A DNA stretch of 5,889 bases from Bacteroidia bacterium (GTDB taxonomy: Bacteria; Bacteroidota; Bacteroidia; UKL13-3), in contig JACFNJ010000152.1 in NCBI GenBank assembly GCA_019454865.1, positions 1-5,889 of the forward strand, read 5' to 3'. The notes beneath the pieces are model-generated. The model made no database searches. It saw only the letters and a list, made by a program, of their open reading frames with translations, and had not been told where the DNA came from. A program made the translations under genes and the position numbers. Positions 1 through 5,889 of the stretch are shown here, one piece after another; the stretch's first letter is position 1; the number at the start of each line of letters is the position of its first letter.

Positions 1-1799
1 CAATTGACGAAGCTTTGGCAGGATATTGTAAAAATATTTACATAACTATACATACCAATAATGCAATAAGTGTAAAAGATGATGGTAGGGGAATTCCTAC
101 AGGAATGCACAGCAAAGAAAAAAAATCGGCATTGGAAGTTGCAATGACAGTATTGCATGCCGGAGGTAAGTTTGATAAAGATACCTATAAAGTTTCCGGA
201 GGATTGCATGGTGTGGGTGTAAGTTGTGTTAATGCATTATCTTCATTAATGCGTACCACTGTGTATCGCGAGGGTAAAATATGGCAACAAGAATATACTT
301 GTGGAAAACCATTGTATGATGTAAAAGTAATAGGTGAAACAGATTACCGAGGCACATTACAATACTTTGAACCCGATCGCTCAATATTTACTGTGTTTGA
401 ATATAAGTTTGAGACACTTGCAGCACGTATGCGCGAGTTGGCATACTTAAACAGAGGCATTCGTATCAATTTGAAAGATGAGCGTTTGGACGAAAATGGA
501 AACAGTAAAGAAGAAACATTTTTTAGTGAAGGCGGATTAAAAGAATTTGTAAAATACTTAGATGGAACACGTGAGAAATTATTGGCAGAGCCGGTTTATG
601 TGGAAGGCGAAAAAAATGGTGTGCCAATAGAAATAGCAATGATTTACAATACCGGATATGCTGAAAACCTACATTCGTATGTTAATAATATCAATACCCA
701 TGAAGGCGGAACACATGTTGCCGGATTTCGTAGAGCATTAACCCGAACACTTAAAAACTACGGTGAAAAGGAAGGGATGTTCAAGAATTTGAAATTTGAA
801 ATTTCAGGTGATGATTTTAGAGAAGGTTTAACCGGTGTGATTTCAGTAAAAGTTGCCGAACCACAATTTGAAGGTCAAACCAAAACAAAGCTTGGCAATA
901 GTGAAGTAACCGGAGCAGTAGATCAATGTGTGGGTGAAATGCTTACTAATTTTTTGGAAGAAAACCCACGTGAAGCCAAATTAATAGTACAGAAAGTAAT
1001 ATTGGCTGCTACTGCCCGCCATGCTGCTAAAAAAGCCCGTGAAATGGTACAACGTAAAGGTGTAATGAGTGGGGGAGGATTGCCGGGTAAGTTAGCAGAT
1101 TGTGCTGAATCGGATCCTGCGGTATGCGAATTGTATTTGGTGGAGGGCGATTCGGCCGGTGGAACTGCCAAACAAGGGCGTAATCGTGCTACGCAAGCAA
1201 TATTACCCCTACGCGGTAAAATATTGAACGTTGAAAAAGCATTGGAACATAAAATTTATGAAAATGAAGAAATAAAAAATATGTTTACTGCATTAGGTGT
1301 AAGTATTGGTACTGCTGATGATAATAAAGCATTAAACTTAGAAAAATTACGTTATCATAAAATAATAATAATGACGGATGCCGATGTGGATGGCAGCCAT
1401 ATCCGTACATTGATACTTACCTTATTTTTCCGTTACATGAAAGAGTTGATTGAATTTGGATATATTTATATTGCTCAACCGCCATTGTATTTAATTAAAA
1501 AGGGGAAAGAGGAAGAATATTGCTGGACAGAGGAGCAACGCGAGGCAGCAGTATTGCGTATGGCAAAAGGCGGTAATCCGGATAGTGTGGGCATACAACG
1601 ATACAAAGGTTTGGGAGAAATGAACGCTGAACAACTTTGGAGTACTACCATGGATCCGGAAAGACGTACATTAAAACGAGTATCATTAGAAAGTGCAGCA
1701 GAGGCTGACCGAATTTTTAGTATGCTGATGGGAGATGAAGTTCCACCACGCAGAGAGTTTATTGAGGCCAATGCTAAGTATGCAAATATTGATGCATAA
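1..1799 (+). CDS. gyrB: DNA gyrase subunit B, 5'-truncated by window edge
   Basis: GyrB is the ATPase subunit of the cytoplasmic A2B2 gyrase, which introduces negative supercoils. The frame is already open at the left edge (codon phase begins at base 3, reading IDEALAGYC), so the TTG at base 15 is not the start. About 50 N-terminal residues are missing, including the Mg-binding Asn of the GHKL fold. Visible in order: DDGRGIP nucleotide-binding motif (78-98); GGLHGVGVS ATP-lid loop (198-224); QTK loop contacting the ATP gamma-phosphate (876-884); TOPRIM EGDSAGG with its catalytic Glu codon at 1143; DADVDGSH with metal-binding Asp codons at 1377, 1383 and 1389; and the C-terminal IQRYKGLGEMN (from 1593) with the closing GDEVPPRREFIE. 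The 598 residues seen plus the missing part give about 650, a compact GyrB without the ~170-residue insertion of the E. coli protein. The C-terminal tail (RREFIEANAKYANIDA) favours GyrB over ParE. The frame is intact throughout, and a strong terminator follows 76 bp after the stop. Confidence 0.96.
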   Translation, partial: IDEALAGYCKNIYITIHTNNAISVKDDGRGIPTGMHSKEKKSALEVAMTVLHAGGKFDKDTYKVSGGLHGVGVSCVNALSSLMRTTVYREGKIWQQEYTCGKPLYDVKVIGETDYRGTLQYFEPDRSIFTVFEYKFETLAARMRELAYLNRGIRINLKDERLDENGNSKEETFFSEGGLKEFVKYLDGTREKLLAEPVYVEGEKNGVPIEIAMIYNTGYAENLHSYVNNINTHEGGTHVAGFRRALTRTLKNYGEKEGMFKNLKFEISGDDFREGLTGVISVKVAEPQFEGQTKTKLGNSEVTGAVDQCVGEMLTNFLEENPREAKLIVQKVILAATARHAAKKAREMVQRKGVMSGGGLPGKLADCAESDPAVCELYLVEGDSAGGTAKQGRNRATQAILPLRGKILNVEKALEHKIYENEEIKNMFTALGVSIGTADDNKALNLEKLRYHKIIIMTDADVDGSHIRTLILTLFFRYMKELIEFGYIYIAQPPLYLIKKGKEEEYCWTEEQREAAVLRMAKGGNPDSVGIQRYKGLGEMNAEQLWSTTMDPERRTLKRVSLESAAEADRIFSMLMGDEVPPRREFIEANAKYANIDA

Positions 1800-2140
1800 T
1801 TTATTTTAGCCGGTTTTCCCTCCCGTGTACTTGAGGGTTGAATATAAATTTTGAATTTATGTTCCTTATAAATTAAAAATCCTGCAACTTGTTGCAGGAT
1901 TTTTTTTAGTACAGTTTTTATTGAATTTTGATTGAGAAGTTTTTTTACATAATAAACTTTTATGTGCAATAGGAAACAAATCATAAAGTAAGCTGTACAA
2001 TAACTCTAAAACTTGTTTCGCTTTATAATTAACAACATGCTTGTGTGCTTTTCAAAGTGGTGCATATTATTGTTAGCAATTTTAAATTTAATAAATCACA
2101 AATGAATAATTTAGTAAAAACTATTCTATTAGTAGGAAGT
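1800..2140. other. Convergent intergenic spacer between gyrB and tyrS
   Basis: This is a 341-bp AT-rich stretch between two convergent genes. Besides the terminator at 1875-1907 it holds several small dyads. A short GC-containing one is CCCTC/GAGGG (1818-1822 with 1833-1837). A 7-bp AT one is ATAAATT/AATTTAT (1844-1850 with 1854-1860, 3-nt loop). An imperfect hairpin spans 2030-2075. No tRNA, recognised ncRNA or riboswitch is visible. The only ATG-started plus-strand frame near its right end is an 18-codon frame at 2102-2158, which runs into the tyrS 3' end and which I do not regard as a gene. Confidence 0.6.
1875..1907 (+). terminator. Intrinsic terminator of gyrB, probably bidirectional
   Basis: A perfect 9-bp stem (1879-1887 with 1892-1900, ATCCTGCAA/TTGCAGGAT) closes a CTTG tetraloop (1888-1891) and is followed by a run of T to 1907. 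The preceding A-run at 1875-1878 can extend the stem with the first Ts. Because As precede the stem, the minus strand also reads as hairpin plus T-run, so this element may also stop transcription arriving from the convergent tyrS, whose stop codon is 234 bp away. No other good terminator is seen for tyrS. Confidence 0.88.
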
Positions 2141-3433
2141 TCAATCAACAAGTATTAGGTAATAATTTTTCTTACCCTTTTGAACAATTATAAATTTGTT
2201 ATTGATTATGTGTTGCTTGTTAATTGTTAAGTTTACATCATCAATTTTTGTTTTGTTGATACTTAACCCACCGCCTTGCAACATTTTTTTAGCTTCGCCT
2301 TTTGATGCAAAAACCTGTGTTTTATCTGCAAGAAAATCAATAATTGGAATTCCGGCTTCAAGCTCGTTTCTATTTATTTTGAATTGTTGAACACCTTCAA
2401 AAATATCCATAAATGTTTCTTCATCCAGTTGTTTAAAAGCATCCGCGGTAGCATTGCCAAACAATATATTGCTTGCTTCTACTGCTTTGTTGTATTCTGC
2501 TTCGCCATGCACACGTGTAGTAATATCTTTGGATAATGCTTTTTGTAAAACACGTGTGTGTGGTGCAAGATTGTGTCCATTTTCTAAAGCTTCTATTTCT
2601 TCTTTTGTATATAAAGTGAAAATTTTAATCCAACTTTTTACATCATCATCACTTGCGTTCAACCAAAATTGGTAAAATTTATAAGGAGATGTTTTCTTGG
2701 CATCTAACCATACAGCACCACCTTCAGTTTTTCCAAATTTTGTACCATCTGATTTTTTAATTAAGCTGGTAGTAAGTGCATAGGCTTCACCTCCATCTTT
2801 GCGTCTTATTAATTCGGTACCGGTTACTATGTTTCCCCATTGGTCGCTTCCGCCCATTTGCAATTGTATGGAATGATTTTTCCATAAATAATAAAAATCA
2901 TACCCTTGCACCAACTGGTAAGTAAATTCGGTAAAACTCATTCCATTTTCACCTTCCAGTCTTTTCTTTACACTATCTTTAGCCATCATGTAGTTTACGG
3001 TAATGTGTTTGCCCACATTTCGGATAAAGTCCAAAAAAGAAAAGTTTTTAAACCACTCGTAGTTATTTACCATAACAGCACTGTTATTGCCGCTGTTAAA
3101 GTCTAAAAATCGTTCAAGCTGTGAATGTATTCCTGCTACATTTTTATTTAGCGTATTTTCATCTAATAAATTTCGTTCAGCACTTTTGCCACTGGGGTCA
3201 CCTACCATTCCTGTAGCACCACCAACTAAGGCATACGGTTTGTGTCCTGCCCGTTGAAAATGAATCAGTGTCATTACTTGCATCAGATGCCCAACATGCA
3301 ATGAGTCGGCAGTAGGGTCAAAACCAATATATCCGCTTGTAACTTGTTTGTTTAATAATTCTTCAGTACCCGGCATAATGTCGTGCAACATGCCTCTCCA
3401 TTTCATTTCTTCAACAAAGTTTGTTTTACTCAT
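2141..3433 (-). CDS. tyrS: Tyrosyl-tRNA synthetase (class Ic, bacterial TyrS)
   Basis: TyrS activates tyrosine with ATP and charges tRNA-Tyr in the cytoplasm as a homodimer. From the ATG at 3433 the protein is 430 aa, matching the family's usual length (about 420-430). Catalytic Rossmann domain: YIGFDPTADSLHVGH (residues 35-49) carries the HIGH signature as HVGH. GDPSGKSAERN is at 78-88. Y172, Q176 and D179 lie in the tyrosine-recognition segment (TYQLVQGYDF), followed by QMGGSDQWGNI (192-202). The KMSKS equivalent is KFGKT (232-236), as in E. coli TyrS. A helical anticodon-binding region follows, then a C-terminal S4 RNA-binding domain (about 361-430, with KGEAKKMLQGGG). An upstream in-frame ATG at 3517 would add 28 residues unlike TyrS and overlap the divergent gene's start, so 3433 is preferred. 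No Shine-Dalgarno sequence precedes it, as is usual in Bacteroidota. No T-box-like leader could fit in the 82-bp upstream region. Confidence 0.97.
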   Translation of the reverse strand: MSKTNFVEEMKWRGMLHDIMPGTEELLNKQVTSGYIGFDPTADSLHVGHLMQVMTLIHFQRAGHKPYALVGGATGMVGDPSGKSAERNLLDENTLNKNVAGIHSQLERFLDFNSGNNSAVMVNNYEWFKNFSFLDFIRNVGKHITVNYMMAKDSVKKRLEGENGMSFTEFTYQLVQGYDFYYLWKNHSIQLQMGGSDQWGNIVTGTELIRRKDGGEAYALTTSLIKKSDGTKFGKTEGGAVWLDAKKTSPYKFYQFWLNASDDDVKSWIKIFTLYTKEEIEALENGHNLAPHTRVLQKALSKDITTRVHGEAEYNKAVEASNILFGNATADAFKQLDEETFMDIFEGVQQFKINRNELEAGIPIIDFLADKTQVFASKGEAKKMLQGGGLSINKTKIDDVNLTINKQHIINNKFIIVQKGKKNYYLILVD

Positions 3434-3515
3434 AATTGTGGCGAAAATACATATTTTGCGGAAACACAGTTCTAAATTTTTGTAATAAATCTTGCCTTCA
3501 CTTACATTCGTATCC
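3434..3515. promoter_or_regulatory. Divergent promoter region of tyrS and LKR-like gene
   Basis: Both flanking genes start here and run outward, so promoters for both must lie in or near these 82 bp. The centre has a dyad, AAAATA-CA-TATTTT (3444-3457), flanked by CG on the left and GCG on the right. Each arm resembles a Bacteroidota -7 element (TAnnTTTG): TATTTTCG on the minus strand (3449 down to 3442) and TATTTTG on the plus strand (3452-3458). A second plus-strand candidate is TTTG (3455-3458), 16 bp, then AATTTTTG (3475-3482), leaving a leader of roughly 27 nt to the ATG at 3516. None is a perfect consensus match and the spacings are not ideal. That promoters are here is a safe inference; the exact boxes are speculative. 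Confidence 0.45.
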
Positions 3516-4715
3516 ATGAAAACAATAGGTGTAATACGTGAATATAAACAGCCGGCAGATTTAAGAACACCGCTTACTCCAAACGATTGCTTAGATTTAA
3601 TAAAACGATTTCCGGGAATAAAAATAATTGTTCAAGCTTCGCCTTTTCGTTGTTTTAGTGATGATGAGTATCGTAAAATTGGTATTGAAGTAAGAGAAGA
3701 TGTGTCGGAAGCTGATATATTGTTGGGTGTTAAGGAAGTTCCATACAATCAGTTGATAGCGGATAAAACCTATTTGTTTTTTTCGCATACCATAAAAAAG
3801 CAAGCTGTAAACAAAAAGATGTTGCGTGAAATATTACGAAAAAACATTACGCTGATAGATTATGAAACATTAGTATGGCAAGGTGGGCATCGCATTATCG
3901 GTTTTGGTAGGTTTGCAGGTATTGTAGGTGCGCATTATGCTTTTTTGATGTGGGGATTGCGAAATAAAAATTTCAGCATATTGCCTGCAAACAAATGTAA
4001 AAATATGGATGCAATGTATGCACAATACGAAGGATTACAACTTCCGCCTATGAAAATTGTATTGTGCGGTGATGGTAGAGTAGCACATGGGGCAATGGAG
4101 TTTTTTAAGCGATTAAAAATCCATCACATTACACCTGAACAATTTTTAGAAACCGAATACGATCATCCGGTTTATGTGCAGTTGCGTAGTGAAGACTACT
4201 ATGCGCATAAAGATGGAAGAGGTTGGGATAAATCCGATTTTTATAAGCATGCAGAGAATTATAGAAGTACATTTTCTCCTTATTATCGTTCGGCTGATGT
4301 GATGATAAATGCAGTGTATTGGCACTCCAAATTAGAGCCGTTTTTTACACTTGAAGAAATGAAAAACAATGATTTTAGAATAAAAATTATTTCGGATATT
4401 TCATGTGATGTTCCCGGCCCAGTTCCTAGTACAGTTCGAAGCACAACCATTGCTGAACCTTTTTATGGATTTAATCCATTTATAAACAAAGAAACCGCAC
4501 CTTTTGAAGGGCAACACATCGATGTACAAGCTGTAGGAAATCTACCTTGCGAATTACCTATTGATGCTTCAATAGAATTTGGAAATCAGTTGGTGAAAAA
4601 TATTTTGCCTTATTTACTACTTGCTGATACGGATGATATAATTAAAAATGCAACAATAGCTACTGCAGGTGCATTAACAGAGCGTTTCTCTTACCTAACT
4701 GATTATGTTGAATAA
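3516..4715 (+). CDS. LKR-like NAD(P)-dependent dehydrogenase (saccharopine/AlaDH fold)
   Basis: This 399-aa protein belongs to the alanine dehydrogenase/transhydrogenase N-terminal superfamily. It aligns by eye, end to end, with the lysine-ketoglutarate reductase half of eukaryotic AASS, which condenses lysine and 2-oxoglutarate to saccharopine with NADPH. Visible residues: R17 in LRTPLTP, K73 in GVKEVP and H91 in FFSHTIK match the substrate-binding Arg and catalytic Lys/His of yeast Lys1. The Rossmann glycine-rich loop is GDGRVAHGA (185-193; AASS has GNGNVSQGA). Later landmarks are SEDYYAHKD, INAVYWHSKLEP, DISCDVPGPVPST, TTIAEPFYGFN, and NLPCELPIDAS near the C-terminus. The segment after DISCD differs from AASS (DISADTGGSIEF), so the substrate may differ. 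The ATG at 3516 is chosen because the AASS/Lys1 alignment begins there; an upstream TTG at 3492 would only add eight residues. No saccharopine-oxidising partner is encoded in the window. Such proteins are often named saccharopine or alanine dehydrogenase; the fold is firm, the substrate is not. Confidence 0.82.
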   Translation: MKTIGVIREYKQPADLRTPLTPNDCLDLIKRFPGIKIIVQASPFRCFSDDEYRKIGIEVREDVSEADILLGVKEVPYNQLIADKTYLFFSHTIKKQAVNKKMLREILRKNITLIDYETLVWQGGHRIIGFGRFAGIVGAHYAFLMWGLRNKNFSILPANKCKNMDAMYAQYEGLQLPPMKIVLCGDGRVAHGAMEFFKRLKIHHITPEQFLETEYDHPVYVQLRSEDYYAHKDGRGWDKSDFYKHAENYRSTFSPYYRSADVMINAVYWHSKLEPFFTLEEMKNNDFRIKIISDISCDVPGPVPSTVRSTTIAEPFYGFNPFINKETAPFEGQHIDVQAVGNLPCELPIDASIEFGNQLVKNILPYLLLADTDDIIKNATIATAGALTERFSYLTDYVE

Positions 4716-4849
4716 GGTTAAATTCGAGCTGCATATAACTTAAACTACAACTATCAAATTATATTAATTGATATATCGGGGTAATAGTATATTAATCTTT
4801 TTGGGATACATTAATTTTATCTTTTTTTGTACCGAAATAATTTATTGAT
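4716..4849. promoter_or_regulatory. AT-rich spacer upstream of ABC exporter with inverted repeat
   Basis: These 134 bp hold no gene. They contain an inverted repeat TATCAA-N10-TTGATA (4752-4757 with 4768-4773) and three ATTAAT palindromes (4763-4768, 4791-4796, 4810-4815). The first ATTAAT lies mostly inside the repeat. Possible Bacteroidota -7 elements are TAATTTTA (4812-4819) and TATCTTTT (4818-4825), each one base from TAnnTTTG. I see no well-spaced TTTG -33 box for either. There is no convincing intrinsic terminator for the preceding dehydrogenase gene, so read-through into the exporter gene is possible. The repeat could be an operator, but in such AT-rich DNA it may be chance. Confidence 0.3.
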
Positions 4850-5889
4850 ATGCCTAGAGGTAGTAAAAGTGCTGATGCATCACCCAAAGTTAAAATAACC
4901 AAAGAATCCTTAAAACAATCGTTGTTCCTTTTTACTTATCTAAAACCACATCGAGGGAAATTTATCTTAAGTTTGGTATTTATTGCATTATCAGCATTTA
5001 CTACAAGCTTGTTTCCATTTTTTCTTGGTAAAATGATTGATGCAGCATCACCGGGAGCTTCACAAGGTATTATGGGAAATACACCGGGTGTAGTAAATAT
5101 GCTAGGGTTAGCCAATATAAAGTGGACATTGAATGTTACTTTGCTACTTATCTTTTTGCAATTAGGTATTCAAACATTTTTTTCGTTTATGCGCGTTTAT
5201 CTGCTAACCGAAGTTGGCGAAAAATCATTAGCAACAATGCGAAAAGATGTTTACACCAAATTACTTACAATGCCAATGAGTTATTTTACCGAAAAACGTG
5301 TTGGCGAATTAAGCAATCGCATATCAGCAGACTTATCGTTAATTCAAGATGCAATCTCATTTATTTTAGCTGAATTTTTACGGGGTATTTTTACCTTAAT
5401 TATTGGTTTAGCATTTATATTTTGGATTAGTTCAAAGCTTGCGCTGATCATGCTTTCGGTAGTACCAATAATAGCGGTATTGGCTGTTGTATTTGGAGTT
5501 AGAATTAGAAAAATGGCACGTAAAGCACAGGACAAATTAGCCGATAGCGGAACAATAGTGCAAGAAACATTTCAGGGTATTGCAATGGTTAAAGCATTTA
5601 CAAGTGAAGTAAATGAAATTAGCCGTTACATGAAAAGCATTACTTCTGTGGTGCATATTGCAATAAGTAATGCACGTTACCGTGGGGCTTTTATTTCGTT
5701 TATGATATTTAGTGTTTTTGGAGCAATTGCATTTGTAATGTGGTATGGAGCCAACATGATTCAAAGTGGCGAGATGACAATTGGTGCATTAACTATGTTT
5801 GTTATTTTTAGCATGTTTGTTGGAGGTACATTTGCCGGATTTGCGGATATGTTCAGCCAGTTGCAAAAAACTTTGGGAGCTACACAAAG
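4850..5889 (+). CDS. ABC exporter, type IV (MsbA/BmrA-like) membrane domain, 3'-truncated
   Basis: The frame opens at ATG 4850 and runs uninterrupted to the right edge, giving 346 complete codons of a family usually about 580-620 aa long. It is the N-terminal six-helix domain of a half-transporter ABC exporter of the inner membrane, which dimerises to move lipids, drugs or peptides outward. A polar, Lys-rich cytoplasmic N-terminus (1-37) precedes hydrophobic segments near 38-60, 94-119, 172-193, 197-217, 281-304 and 311-331. Coupling-helix signatures are clear: MPMSYFTEKRVGELSNRISA (141-160) with DLSLIQD after it, and ETFQGIAMVKAFTSE (239-253). The loop after TM1 (about 65-92) is rather long and rich in Gly, Ser and Asn. 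The ATPase domain (Walker A, signature, Walker B) would begin soon after the window end, starting from LQKTLGATQ. No Shine-Dalgarno is present. Substrate cannot be told from this half: MsbA-type lipid flippase and multidrug or peptide exporter are all open. Confidence 0.92.
   Translation, partial: MPRGSKSADASPKVKITKESLKQSLFLFTYLKPHRGKFILSLVFIALSAFTTSLFPFFLGKMIDAASPGASQGIMGNTPGVVNMLGLANIKWTLNVTLLLIFLQLGIQTFFSFMRVYLLTEVGEKSLATMRKDVYTKLLTMPMSYFTEKRVGELSNRISADLSLIQDAISFILAEFLRGIFTLIIGLAFIFWISSKLALIMLSVVPIIAVLAVVFGVRIRKMARKAQDKLADSGTIVQETFQGIAMVKAFTSEVNEISRYMKSITSVVHIAISNARYRGAFISFMIFSVFGAIAFVMWYGANMIQSGEMTIGALTMFVIFSMFVGGTFAGFADMFSQLQKTLGATQ

Noticed and set aside
15..17. TTG as a possible gyrB start
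   Set aside because: The frame continues upstream to the window edge with conserved GyrB residues (IDEA), so the gene simply begins outside the window.
923..1171. An 82-codon minus-strand open frame inside gyrB
   Set aside because: It lies wholly antisense to the TOPRIM-proximal part of GyrB, whose coding sequence is certain. No independent evidence supports it.
1212..1214. Arg in GyrB (LPLRGKILNVEKA) where E. coli has Lys447, a quinolone-resistance position
   Set aside because: Arg is a conservative replacement and, to my knowledge, a common natural residue here in non-enteric GyrB. Known E. coli resistance comes from Glu at this site, so it is not evidence of resistance.
1475..1984. A 169-codon minus-strand open frame across the gyrB 3' end and the spacer
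   Set aside because: Most of it is antisense to the highly conserved GyrB C-terminus, which imposes its composition. The protein resembles no family I know and the frame contains the terminator sequence.
2102..2158. An 18-codon plus-strand frame (MNNLVKTILLVGSSINKY) at the tyrS 3' end
   Set aside because: It looks superficially like the start of a protein but is very short, overlaps the last codons of tyrS, and has no ribosome-binding or promoter signal. Chance is the simplest explanation.
2196..3106. Three short plus-strand frames opposite tyrS
   Set aside because: All are antisense to conserved TyrS coding sequence and show no protein-family features.
3434..3517. A 28-residue N-terminal extension of TyrS from the ATG at 3517
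   Set aside because: The extra residues do not resemble TyrS, would span the whole divergent promoter region and would overlap the start of the neighbouring gene. The ATG at 3433 gives the standard family length.
5122..5764. Short open frames on both strands within the ABC exporter gene
   Set aside because: They lie inside the continuous exporter reading frame, which shows clear family motifs, and have no recognisable features of their own.

Overview
The window is an ordinary core-genome segment of an AT-rich bacterium. It is most likely a member of the Bacteroidota, perhaps a Chitinophaga- or Sphingobacteria-like lineage; rank below phylum is a guess. The pointers are the sequence character of GyrB and TyrS, a stand-alone lysine-ketoglutarate-reductase-like dehydrogenase of a kind I associate with this phylum, and no Shine-Dalgarno sequence in front of any of the three visible start codons. 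There are no mobile elements, tRNA or rRNA genes, or CRISPR arrays.

Layout from left to right: (1) bases 1-1799, + strand: gyrB, missing its first ~50 codons at the window edge. (2) 1800-2140: a 341-bp convergent intergenic stretch with a strong intrinsic terminator at 1875-1907 that could work in both directions. (3) 2141-3433, - strand: complete tyrS (430 aa). (4) 3434-3515: an 82-bp divergent promoter region with an AAAATA/TATTTT dyad. (5) 3516-4715, + strand: a complete 399-aa NAD(P)-dependent dehydrogenase homologous along its length to the lysine-ketoglutarate reductase half of eukaryotic AASS. (6) 4716-4849: a 134-bp AT-rich spacer with an inverted repeat TATCAA-N10-TTGATA. (7) 4850 to the right edge, + strand: the membrane domain of a type IV (MsbA/BmrA-like) ABC exporter whose ATPase domain lies beyond the window.

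The genes do not form an obvious pathway. GyrB (DNA supercoiling) and TyrS (tRNA charging) are housekeeping genes, transcribed toward each other. The dehydrogenase is transcribed divergently from tyrS and could drive the exporter gene by read-through, because no intrinsic terminator is evident between them. I found no sign of a new multi-gene system. The points most worth a second look are the LKR-like enzyme without a visible saccharopine-dehydrogenase partner and the dyads in the two spacers around it.
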